DNA of 64,000 bases from contig NZ_JAUTWS010000005.1 in NCBI RefSeq assembly GCF_030657435.1, positions 1-64,000 of the forward strand, read 5' to 3'. A program made the position numbers and the translations under genes. Of this stretch, positions 24,860-32,648 are shown in pieces. The stretch's first letter is position 1. The number at the start of each line of letters is the position of its first letter. Below the pieces are notes generated by a model. That model searched no databases, had not been told where the DNA came from, and worked only from the letters and a program-made list of their open reading frames with translations. The DNA is from Paracraurococcus lichenis. Its GTDB lineage: Bacteria; Pseudomonadota; Alphaproteobacteria; Acetobacterales; Acetobacteraceae.

Positions 24860-26272
24860 TCACACGCGGCCGTAGGTATCCTCGATGCGGACGATGTCGT
24901 CCTCGCCGAGATAGGCGCCCGACTGCACCTCGATCAGCGTCAGCGGGATCATGCCCGGGTTCTCCAGCCGGTGCACGCAGCCGAGCGGCAAGTAGATGCT
25001 CTCGTTCTCCCGCAACAGGATGGAGTCCGCATCGCGCTGGACCACGGCCGTGCCGTTCACCACCACCCAGTGCTCGGCGCGGTGGAAATGCTTCTGCAGG
25101 GACAGCTTCTGCCCCGGCCGCACCGAGATCTTCTTCACCTGGAAGCGGTCGCCCTGGATCAGCCCCTCGTAATGGCCCCAGGGGCGGTAGATGCGGCGGT
25201 GCTCGGTCGCTTCCTTGCGGCCTGCGGCGCGCAGCCGTTCGACCAGCAGCTTCACGTCCTGCGCGCGCTCCCGCGGGATGACGAGCACGGCATCCTCGGT
25301 GGTCACCACCACCATGTCCTTCAGCCCGACCACGCCGGTGAGGATGCCCTCGGACCGGACATAGCAGCCCTCGCTCTCCACGAGCTCGACCGGGCCATGC
25401 GTGACGTTGCCGCCGGCCTCCTTGGGGGAGGCATCCCACATCGAGTCCCAGGAGCCGAGGTCGGACCAGCCGATATCCGCCGGCACGACCGCCGCACGGT
25501 CGGTCTTCTCCATGACGGCGTAGTCGATGGAGATGGCGGGCGCGGTCCGGAAGGCCTCTGCGCCGAGGCGGACGAAGTCGAGATCGTGCTTCGCCCCCGC
25601 GAGCGCGGCCTTGACCGCCCGCAGGACCTCGGGCGCATGGCGCTCCAGCTCGGCGACCAGGGTCGCGGCGGAGGCGACGAACATGCCGCTGTTCCAGAGA
25701 TGCCGGCCGCCGGCCAGGAGATCCGATGCCTTGCGGGCATCCGGCTTCTCGATGAAACGGGCGATGGCCTGCACGCCGGGGGCGTCCGGCAGGGGGCTGC
25801 CGGCCTCGATATAGCCATAGCCGGTCTCGGCCGAGGTCGGCCGCATGCCGAAGGTGACGATCCGGCCGCCCTCGGCGGCGGTCATCGCCTGTTCGAGTGC
25901 CGCGTGCAGGGCGGGCACGTCGCGGATCGAGGCATCCGCCGCCATCAGCCAGAGGACCGCCAAGGGATCCTCCTGCTGCACCAGCAGCGCGGCCGCGGCG
26001 ATGGCCGGCGCGCTGTTGCGCCCGGCCGGCTCCAGGATGATGCGGGCGCCCTCCACCTTCGCCGCGCGCAACTGCTCCGCGACCAGGAAGCGATGCGCCT
26101 CGTTGCAGACGACCAGCGGCGGGGCGAAGCCGGCGCCCTTGGCGCGGCTCGCGGTCTCCTGCAGCATGGTCCGGTCGGAGACCAGCGGCCAGAACTGCTT
26201 CGGATAGCCTTCCCGCGAGAGGGGCCAGAGCCGGGTGCCGGTGCCACCCGACAGGATCACTGGAACGATCAC
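24860..26272 (-). CDS. manC: Mannose-1-phosphate guanylyltransferase / mannose-6-phosphate isomerase
   Basis: A 470-residue bifunctional enzyme of the AlgA/XanB/ManC type. It makes GDP-mannose from mannose-1-phosphate and may also isomerise mannose-6-phosphate, for exopolysaccharide or glycan synthesis. The pyrophosphorylase motif 'LSGGTGTRLWPLSREGYPKQ' is at the N-terminus. 'EPAGRNSAPAI' and 'FIEKPDARKA' are sugar-nucleotide sites. The type II isomerase cupin has 'LQKHFHRAEHWVVVNGTA' (~391) and 'LPLGCVHRLENPG'. A palindrome lies about 145 bp upstream of the start. The glycosyltransferase gene upstream on the same strand supports a glycan role. Confidence 0.94.
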   Translation of the reverse strand: MIVPVILSGGTGTRLWPLSREGYPKQFWPLVSDRTMLQETASRAKGAGFAPPLVVCNEAHRFLVAEQLRAAKVEGARIILEPAGRNSAPAIAAAALLVQQEDPLAVLWLMAADASIRDVPALHAALEQAMTAAEGGRIVTFGMRPTSAETGYGYIEAGSPLPDAPGVQAIARFIEKPDARKASDLLAGGRHLWNSGMFVASAATLVAELERHAPEVLRAVKAALAGAKHDLDFVRLGAEAFRTAPAISIDYAVMEKTDRAAVVPADIGWSDLGSWDSMWDASPKEAGGNVTHGPVELVESEGCYVRSEGILTGVVGLKDMVVVTTEDAVLVIPRERAQDVKLLVERLRAAGRKEATEHRRIYRPWGHYEGLIQGDRFQVKKISVRPGQKLSLQKHFHRAEHWVVVNGTAVVQRDADSILLRENESIYLPLGCVHRLENPGMIPLTLIEVQSGAYLGEDDIVRIEDTYGRV

Positions 26273-26415
26273 CGCAAAGCCGCCTCTTCGCTGGGTTGAT
26301 GCGCCGGATACCTCACCGGCAACCGCTCGACAATCGGGTCTTGCCGCGCTGCAGCAATACCGGAATCAGGCGCCGCGACGCACTGTGCGCCAACGCACAG
26401 ACGGCTGCCGGAAGG

Positions 26416-26457
26416 CTGCAGTGGTTTGTATTCAATACTGAATGCAATCCACTGCAG
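26416..26457. promoter_or_regulatory. 42-bp near-perfect palindrome upstream of manC
   Basis: CTGCAGTGG ... CCACTGCAG encloses a second inverted pair, so 18 of 19 positions pair (one T-T mismatch and one G-T wobble among them) around the 4-nt loop ATAC. The centre is AT-rich (TTTGTATTCAATACTGAATG) in a GC-rich setting. It lies between the glycosyltransferase stop and the manC start. It could be an operator, a cruciform or a terminator-like hairpin; there is no T-run. Confidence 0.6.
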
Positions 26458-26516
26458 GCCATTGATCGCATACCGAATTCACGCTCCCGGACGTCCACCT
26501 CCGCCTGCGATCCGCT

Positions 26517-27788
26517 CTAGCCGAGGCCGGGCGGCACCAGGTCGCGGCTGCCGCCGAGCCGCGGCCTCCGCCCGGCCGCGACGTCGTCGATCAGATCGAT
26601 CAGGTCGGGCAGGCAGCGGCTCCGCAGGTCGTAGCGGTCCACCACCGTCTGCCGCGCCGCCCGCCGCAGCGGCCACCAAGCCTCCGGCTCGGCCAGGGCC
26701 AGCACCACCGCATCGGCAACCTGCACGGGGGAGAAGAAATCGACCAGCAGGCCGTTCCTGCCGTCCTCGATCACCTCCTGCACCGGCGGCGTGGCCGAGC
26801 CGACGATCAGGCACTCATTGGCCATGGCCTCCAGCATCGACCAGGAGAGCACGAAGGGATAGGTCAGGTAGACATGCGCGGAGGACAGGCTGAGGATCGC
26901 CTGGAGCTGCGGATGCGGCACCTTGCCGACGAAATGCACGCGGCCCTGGTCGATCCGCTCGCCAACCTCCTGCAGCATCACCGCCCGCCAGGTGCCGCCT
27001 TCCCGTGGTCTCGAGCCGTAATGCGGCTCGTCGCCGCCGACCAGGACCACCTGCGCATTGGGCCGCCGCTCCAGGATCGAGGGCAGGGCGCGCATGAAGG
27101 TCGGGAAGCCGCGATAGGGCTCCAGCCCGCGGCCGATGAAGGTCACCACCTCGTCGCCCCGGCGCAGCGTGGCGCCGTTCGGCAGGGTGAAGGCCGGGTC
27201 CGGCAGGCGGCGGATGGTCTCCGTGTCCACGCCCTCATGCACCACCGAGAGGCGGTCCCGCGCCCAGTCCGGGAAGCGGCTGGCCTGCCAGCGGGTCGCG
27301 GTATGCCCCCAGTCGGAGGCCTGCAGGCAGAGCAGGTGGTTGGCGTTCAGCGTCCGCACGCGCGCGGCATCGTCGATATGCACCGGGCCGGGCGGGTCGA
27401 AGCCGACATCGCCGCCGGCGGAGGTGTAGTAGTACTCGTAATAATAGAGCATGCGCGCATCGGGGAAGACGTCGCGCAGGTACAGCCCCTCCCCCCAGCC
27501 CGGGTGGCAGCAGACCATGTCGGGAACGAAGCCCCGCTCCTTCAGCGCGAGGCCGGCGCGCGCCACCTGCTGGCCGCGGTAGACGGCATTCTCCAGCCGC
27601 CGGACATAGCGGTGGGTCTTCTCGCTGGCGGCCGAGGGCGGCTGGTAGCGCAGGTGCTGGACGCCCGGCAGCGCCTCCCCGGCATTCTCGCCGAGCGCCA
27701 CCACCCGGGTGCCGGGCCGGGCGGCAAGGGCCGGCGCGACATGGCGGTACTGGCCCGGGAAGTTCTGGTGCACGAAGAGGACCCGCAT
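26517..27788 (-). CDS. GT4-family glycosyltransferase
   Basis: A 423-residue GT-B glycosyltransferase. The start was set at ATG 27788, where the N-terminus becomes 'MRVLFVHQNFPGQYRHVAP'; the open frame runs 49 codons further without family similarity. The acceptor half has a Tyr-rich 'MLYYYEYYYTS'. The donor half has 'VVTFIGRGLEPYRGFPTFM' and 'LTYPFVLSWSMLEAMANECL' with the EX7E-like region and 'GRNGLLVDFFSPV'. It probably transfers a sugar, possibly mannose given manC downstream, to a surface polysaccharide or protein. Donor and acceptor are not determined. Confidence 0.88.
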   Translation of the reverse strand: MRVLFVHQNFPGQYRHVAPALAARPGTRVVALGENAGEALPGVQHLRYQPPSAASEKTHRYVRRLENAVYRGQQVARAGLALKERGFVPDMVCCHPGWGEGLYLRDVFPDARMLYYYEYYYTSAGGDVGFDPPGPVHIDDAARVRTLNANHLLCLQASDWGHTATRWQASRFPDWARDRLSVVHEGVDTETIRRLPDPAFTLPNGATLRRGDEVVTFIGRGLEPYRGFPTFMRALPSILERRPNAQVVLVGGDEPHYGSRPREGGTWRAVMLQEVGERIDQGRVHFVGKVPHPQLQAILSLSSAHVYLTYPFVLSWSMLEAMANECLIVGSATPPVQEVIEDGRNGLLVDFFSPVQVADAVVLALAEPEAWWPLRRAARQTVVDRYDLRSRCLPDLIDLIDDVAAGRRPRLGGSRDLVPPGLG

Positions 27789-27971
27789 GCGGTCGCAACC
27801 CTGCGTTGTGGTGAGGCGGGCAGGTCTGTCCGCCGCCGCCCCCTCATGCACCATGCCTCCAGGGCGGGCAAACGACTTCGTGAAGGCCGGGCAGGCTGCC
27901 GGAGCCCGGTGCGGGCACACTTTTACGCGCGGCACGCAACGAGGGTCACCACCCCCGCTTAGCGCCGATGC

Positions 27972-28235
27972 ATGCAGCCCGCATTCGACCGCACGGACTG
28001 GTCAGTCCTCTCCAGCCTGCTCCGCCTCGCCCAGCGCGAGGGGTGGCGCGTGGAATTCGCCCCCGACCGCATCCTGGTGACGAACCGCCGCGCCGCGGAG
28101 GGGGTGACCATCCTGCCGGCGGCGCTGATGCGCCATGCCCGGCATGGCGGCTGGCAGGCCGCGGTGCAGCCCGGGGAGATCGCGCTCCGCCATCCCTCGG
28201 TGCGGCAGCAGGTCATGCTGCGGCTGGAGGCGTGA
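27972..28235 (+). CDS. Small hypothetical protein
   Basis: An 87-residue protein of unknown function. It is mixed alpha/beta by eye, with 'DWSVLSSLLRLAQREGWRVE' then 'PDRILVTNRRAAEGVTILP' and a basic C-terminal half. No signal peptide or membrane segment. It sits alone between the divergent glycosyltransferase gene and the convergent prfB. Codon use matches the genome, which is the main support that it is real. Confidence 0.5.
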   Translation: MQPAFDRTDWSVLSSLLRLAQREGWRVEFAPDRILVTNRRAAEGVTILPAALMRHARHGGWQAAVQPGEIALRHPSVRQQVMLRLEA

Positions 28236-28306
28236 GGCGCGCTTCGGCCGGGGCACCGGACGGCGCAGGGGCCTGAGCCGGCCCGCCCAGCATCCACGGC
28301 TTGGCC

Positions 28307-29438
28307 TCAGCGCGCCTGGGCGCTCGCCTCCGACCGGGTCGCGCCGACGCGGGCGGCCAGCGCCGCGGCCATGAAGTCATCGAGGTCACCGTCCAGCACG
28401 GCGGCCGGATTGCCCTTCTCGAGGTTGGTCCGCAGGTCCTTGACGAGCTGATAGGGCTGCAGCACGTAGTTCCGGATCTGGTGGCCCCAGCCGATATCGG
28501 TCTTGCCGGCCTCGACCGCGTCGCTCACCGCCTCCCGCTTGCGCAGCTCCAGCTCATACAGACGCGCCTTCAGCATCTCCATGGCGATCGCCCGATTGCG
28601 GTGCTGGCTGCGGTCCTGGGTGGAGGCGGCGATGATCCCGGTCGGGATATGGGTGAAGCGGACGCCCGATTCCGTCTTGTTCACGTGCTGGCCGCCGGCG
28701 CCGGAGGCACGGAAGGTGTCCGTCTTCAGGTCGGCCGGATTGATCTCGATCTCGATCTTGTCGTCGATCACCGGATAGACGTAGACGCTGGCAAAACTGG
28801 TCTGGCGCTTGTCGTTGCCGCCGAAGGGGCTGATGCGGACCAGGCGGTGCACGCCCGTCTCGGTCTTCAGCCAGCCATAGGCATTCGGGCCGCTGACCTG
28901 CATGGTGGCCGATTTGATCCCGGCCTCCTCGCCCTCGGACTGTTCGGTCAGCTGCACCTTGTAGCCGCGCTGCTCGGCCCAGCGCTGGTACATGCGCAGC
29001 AGCATCTCGGCCCAGTCTTGGGCCTCGGTGCCGCCGGCGCCGGCATTGACCTCCAGATAGGCGTCGTTGGCATCCGCCTCGCCCGAGAGCAGGCTCTCGA
29101 TCTCGCGGCGCTTGGCCTCGGCGGCGAGGGATTCGAGATCGGCGACGGCGGCATCCGCGGTCACGGCATCGCCCTCGGCCTCGGCCAGCTCGATCAGCTC
29201 CAGCGCGTCGCGCACGGCCTGCTCGAGCTTCCTGACGCCCTCCACCTGGTCGGCGATCCGGCCACGCTCGCGCATGACCTTCTGCGCCGCGGCGGCGTCG
29301 TTCCAGAGGGTGGGATCCTCGGCGCGAGCGTTCAGCTCATCGAGGCGGCGAAGGGCGGCATCCCAGTCAAAGATGCCTCCTCAGCAGGGACACCGAGGCG
29401 GTGATCTGCTCGTTCAGGGATTCGGCGTCGGCGCGCAT
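28307..29438 (-). CDS. prfB: Peptide chain release factor 2, programmed +1 frameshift
   Basis: RF2 releases the finished peptide at UGA and UAA. Translation begins at ATG 29438 and 23 codons later meets an in-frame UGA at 29367-29369. The +1 frame then continues for 353 codons to 28307, giving a 376-residue product. The shift site is AGGAGG-CAT-CTT-TGA-C, with the same internal Shine-Dalgarno spacing as in E. coli. The stop-recognition motif 'RISPFGG' (~201) and the catalytic '[11 protein letters not shown]' (~246) are intact. Low RF2 makes ribosomes pause and shift, so RF2 controls itself. The next minus-strand gene upstream is PBP1A, separated by the DUF1800/DUF1501 pair. Confidence 0.96.
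29366..29381 (-). promoter_or_regulatory. prfB programmed +1 frameshift site
   Basis: AGGAGG (internal Shine-Dalgarno), three bases, CTT slippery codon, TGA stop and a following C. This is the classical autoregulatory site of RF2; the C after TGA weakens termination and favours slippage to TTT/GAC. Confidence 0.96.
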
Positions 29439-29584
29439 GGCGGCTGAGATAGGGCCGGCGCGGCGGGCCGTCCAGCGCCGGACCGACGGTTAAGGAAGGC
29501 GACATTCCTTCACCCGAGTTCACTCGCCCTCCGGCCAGGCGGCCGGATAGCCTGTGACCCTGCCGGTTTCGCCAGGAGATTGCC

Positions 29585-31162
29585 TTGGCCGCATCCGCAC
29601 TTGGCCTCGACGCCGCCCATCGCGTCCTCGCCCGCGCCGCCTATGGCGCCCGTCCCGGAGAGGCCGAGGCGCTGTCCCGTGACGGCCTCGCCCCCTGGGT
29701 CGAGCGGCAGCTCGCCCTGCCGGCCGAGGAGCCGGCGATCGAGGCGCGGCTCGCCGCGCTGCGCCTGCCGATCCGCTACCCCGCGAAGGAGGGCGCCTGG
29801 CCGGCGGTGGAGGAGGACCGGCCGCTGACCCGGCTCGGCATGAGCCAGGCGGAGAACTGGCGCTTCTGGTCCCGCGCCGAGGCCCCGGGCCGTCCCGCCG
29901 CCCTGGTCGCGCCGCAGGAGATCGAGCGCGCCCGCCTCGAGCTCTCGGTCGCCACCCTGGTCCGCAAGACTGCGGCCGAGGCGCAGCTCCGCGAGCGGCT
30001 GGTCGAGTTCTGGCACGACCATTTCTCGGTCGGCGTCGCCGCCGCGGCGCAGGTGCAGGCCTCGCTGGTCGAGCACGACCGGCGCATCCGCGGCCAGGCG
30101 CTGGGGAATTTCCGCGCCCTGCTGGAGGCGACGGCGACCAGCCCGGCGATGCTCTTCTACCTGAACAACCAGAGCTCCCGCGCCGGCGCGCCGAACGAGA
30201 ACTATGCGCGGGAGCTGCTGGAGCTGCACACCCTCGGCCGCCCCGCCTATTACGGCGCGGCGCGCACGACGAAGGAGGTGCCGCGCGACGCCGAGGGCCG
30301 GCTTGCCGGCTATGTCGATGCCGATGTCTGGGAGACGGCGCGCGCCTTCACCGGCTGGACCGTCGCGGCCGGGCAGCCGCTGGACGGGGCGCGCCGGCTG
30401 CCCGACAGCGGCGAGTTCATCTTCGTCGAGCCCTGGCACGACCAGTACCAGAAGCAGGTGCTCGGCCGGCAGCTCGAGCCCTTCGCCGGCGCCATGGCGC
30501 ATGGCCGCGCGGTGCTCGACATCCTGGCCGGGCACCCGGCGACCGCGCGCTTCGTCTGCACCAAGCTGGTCCGCTTCCTGGTGGGCGAGCCGGTGCCCGA
30601 GGCCGTGGTCGGCCGCGCCGTCGCCGCCTTCCGCAGCGGCCTCGCCGCGCCGGACCAGATCGCCCGCACGGTGCGCGCCATCCTGGCCGGGCCGGAGATC
30701 GCCGATCCGCACCTCGGCCGCATGCGCCGGCCGCTGGATGCGGTGGCGGCCGCGGCGCGCGCCTATGCGCTGCCGCTCGCGCCGACGGCCCCGTTGCTCG
30801 GCCAGATGGCCGGCGCGGGGCAGGCGCTGTTCGGCTGGCCCTCGCCGGACGGCCAGCCGCTGGAGGCCACGCAGTACGACGGCGCCGGCGCGCTGCGACT
30901 GCGCTGGGGGATATTGCTCAACCTCGCCCGCGGCGCGGGCGGCACCGGCGCCTCGCCGCTCTTCGCGGAACTGGCGGGCCAGCCGGTCGCCGCGGCGACA
31001 GCGCGGCTGGCGAGGCTCGCCCTCGGGCCCGCCGGCGCGCCGGTCGCGGAGACCGTCGCCGGCGTCTGGCTGCAGGCCGGGCGGCCCGAGCGACCGGGTG
31101 GCGCCGAGGTGGCGGAACTTGCCGGCTGGGTGCTGACGGCGCCGGCCTTCCAGCGGGTGTGA
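29585..31162 (+). CDS. DUF1800 domain protein
   Basis: A 525-residue DUF1800 protein starting at a TTG with CAGGAG upstream. Typical segments are 'LARAAYGARPGEAEAL' at the start, 'LRERLVEFWHDHFSVG' (about residue 140), 'MLFYLNNQSSRAGAPNENYA' followed by 'RELLELHTLG', and 'RAFTGWT'. DUF1800 genes are almost always followed by a DUF1501 gene, as here 19 bp downstream. The pair is thought to act together in the periplasm or at the cell surface, but the biochemical role is unknown. No clear export signal is visible on this protein. Confidence 0.9.
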   Translation: MAASALGLDAAHRVLARAAYGARPGEAEALSRDGLAPWVERQLALPAEEPAIEARLAALRLPIRYPAKEGAWPAVEEDRPLTRLGMSQAENWRFWSRAEAPGRPAALVAPQEIERARLELSVATLVRKTAAEAQLRERLVEFWHDHFSVGVAAAAQVQASLVEHDRRIRGQALGNFRALLEATATSPAMLFYLNNQSSRAGAPNENYARELLELHTLGRPAYYGAARTTKEVPRDAEGRLAGYVDADVWETARAFTGWTVAAGQPLDGARRLPDSGEFIFVEPWHDQYQKQVLGRQLEPFAGAMAHGRAVLDILAGHPATARFVCTKLVRFLVGEPVPEAVVGRAVAAFRSGLAAPDQIARTVRAILAGPEIADPHLGRMRRPLDAVAAAARAYALPLAPTAPLLGQMAGAGQALFGWPSPDGQPLEATQYDGAGALRLRWGILLNLARGAGGTGASPLFAELAGQPVAAATARLARLALGPAGAPVAETVAGVWLQAGRPERPGGAEVAELAGWVLTAPAFQRV

Positions 31163-31181
31163 GAGAAGGAGAGACCGCGCC

Positions 31182-32408
31182 ATGACGATGCTGCTCGGCC
31201 GCCGCGGCCTGCTCCGCGCCGGACTCGCCGCCACCGCCCTTCCCGGCCTGCGCGGCCTGGCCTTCGCCGCGCCGGCGGCGCGGGAGGTGCCGCTGCTCAT
31301 CCTCGTCTCGCTGCGCGGCGGGATGGACGGGCTGCATTTCCTCTCCCCGGCCGACGACCGGGACTTCACCGAGTTGCGGATCGCACCGCTGCGCACCGCG
31401 GCGGAGGGCGAGAGGGCCGGGGCGCGGCTCGATGCCTCGCGGGAGGTGGATTTCCGCCTGCATCCGGAGGCCGCGCCGCTCGCCACCATCTGGCGGGAGG
31501 GGCGGATGGCGATCTGGCCGGCGGCCGGCGTGCCGCTGGCGACGCGCAGCCATTTCGAGGCGCAGGCGCTGATGGGCTGGGGCCAGGGCCGCTCCGGCGA
31601 GGCGCCGCCGCATGGCGGCTGGCTGGCCGCCTGGGCCGAGGGGCTGGGCAGCGGCGCGCCGGTGATCGCGCTCTCCGGCCAGGACGCGGCGGCGGCGGCG
31701 CTGGTCGGCGGGCGGCGGACGCTGACGGTGCCGACGTTGGCGGGCGGGCTGGAGGTGCCGGGCGGCGCCTTCGGCGAGGCGATGCTGCAGGCGCTGCACG
31801 GCCAGGCCGCCGGCCCGGCGGCGGAGGCGGGGCGGCAGGCGCTGGCCAGCCTGGCCAGCCTCGACCGGGCGCTGCCGCGCGACGCGGCCGGGCATGTGCT
31901 GCCCTATGCGCCGGCCGCGGGGGTCGATTACGGCCCGGCGGCCGAGTTCGGCCGCGGGCTGGCGACGGTAGCGCAGGTGGCGAAGCTCGACCCCGGGCTG
32001 ACCGCCGCCGCGGTGGACCTTGGCGGCTGGGACACGCATGACGGCCAGGCCGGGCGCTTCGCCAACCGCGCGCGGGTGCTGGCGCAGGGCCTGGCGGCGC
32101 TGGATGCCGACCTGCGGGACCTGCCGCGGCGCTGGACGGTGCTGGTGGCGAGCGAGTTCGGCCGGCGGCTGCGCGCCAACCGCAGCAACGGCACGGATCA
32201 TGGCCGGGCGGGCGTGATGTTCGCCTTCGGCGGCGGCGGGCACCGGCCCTTCGGCCTGGCGCGGCAGTTCGGGCCCTGGCCCGGCCTCTCGACGGAGGCG
32301 CTGGAGGAGGGCGTGGACCTGCGCGTCGCCACCGACTACCGCGACACCTTTCGGCAGGTGGTGGCGGAACTGGCGCCGGGCGGGCCGGTGCCCTTCGCCC
32401 GCACCTGA
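31182..32408 (+). CDS. DUF1501 domain protein, Tat-exported
   Basis: A 408-residue DUF1501 protein of the alkaline-phosphatase-like/sulfatase-like superfamily. The N-terminal 'LGRRGLLRAGLAATALPGL' is a twin-arginine signal peptide, so it should be folded before export. 'LILVSLRGGMDGLHFLSP' and later 'VDLGGWDTHDGQAGRFA', 'VASEFGRRLRANRSNGTDHG' and 'FAFGGGGHRP' are the conserved family blocks. Part of a two-gene unit with the DUF1800 protein. Substrate unknown. A set of inverted repeats follows the stop codon. Confidence 0.9.
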   Translation: MTMLLGRRGLLRAGLAATALPGLRGLAFAAPAAREVPLLILVSLRGGMDGLHFLSPADDRDFTELRIAPLRTAAEGERAGARLDASREVDFRLHPEAAPLATIWREGRMAIWPAAGVPLATRSHFEAQALMGWGQGRSGEAPPHGGWLAAWAEGLGSGAPVIALSGQDAAAAALVGGRRTLTVPTLAGGLEVPGGAFGEAMLQALHGQAAGPAAEAGRQALASLASLDRALPRDAAGHVLPYAPAAGVDYGPAAEFGRGLATVAQVAKLDPGLTAAAVDLGGWDTHDGQAGRFANRARVLAQGLAALDADLRDLPRRWTVLVASEFGRRLRANRSNGTDHGRAGVMFAFGGGGHRPFGLARQFGPWPGLSTEALEEGVDLRVATDYRDTFRQVVAELAPGGPVPFART

Positions 32409-32435
32409 TCGCGTCAAACGGGCGCCCGTGCAGGG

Positions 32436-32617
32436 CGCTCGACACCGTCGAGCGACCCCGAGCCCAAGCCATGATGCCGGAGCCGCGTCAAGGGTGCGGC
32501 TTCGCCGCACCGCGCGTCGTGCCGAAGGCGCGCTATTCGCGCGACGCGCGGCTATGCCTTTGACGCGGCTCCGGCATCATGGCCGTCAGCAATGGTCGCC
32601 TTCGACGCAGTCGAAGG
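32436..32617. repeat. Nested inverted repeats between convergent DUF1501 and PBP1A genes
   Basis: Two identical 23-bp arms in inverted orientation (32469-32491 and 32560-32582, beginning CCATGATGCCGGAGCC) enclose a second hairpin, GGTGCGGC-TTC-GCCGCACC (32493-32511). Two flanking hairpins stand outside: GCTCGAC-ACC-GTCGAGC at 32437-32453 and CCTTCGAC-GCA-GTCGAAGG at 32599-32617. It could be a bidirectional terminator or a small non-autonomous element. Confidence 0.75.
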
Positions 32618-32648
32618 AGCCGTAAGGCGCCTCCGCTGACGCGGGGTG

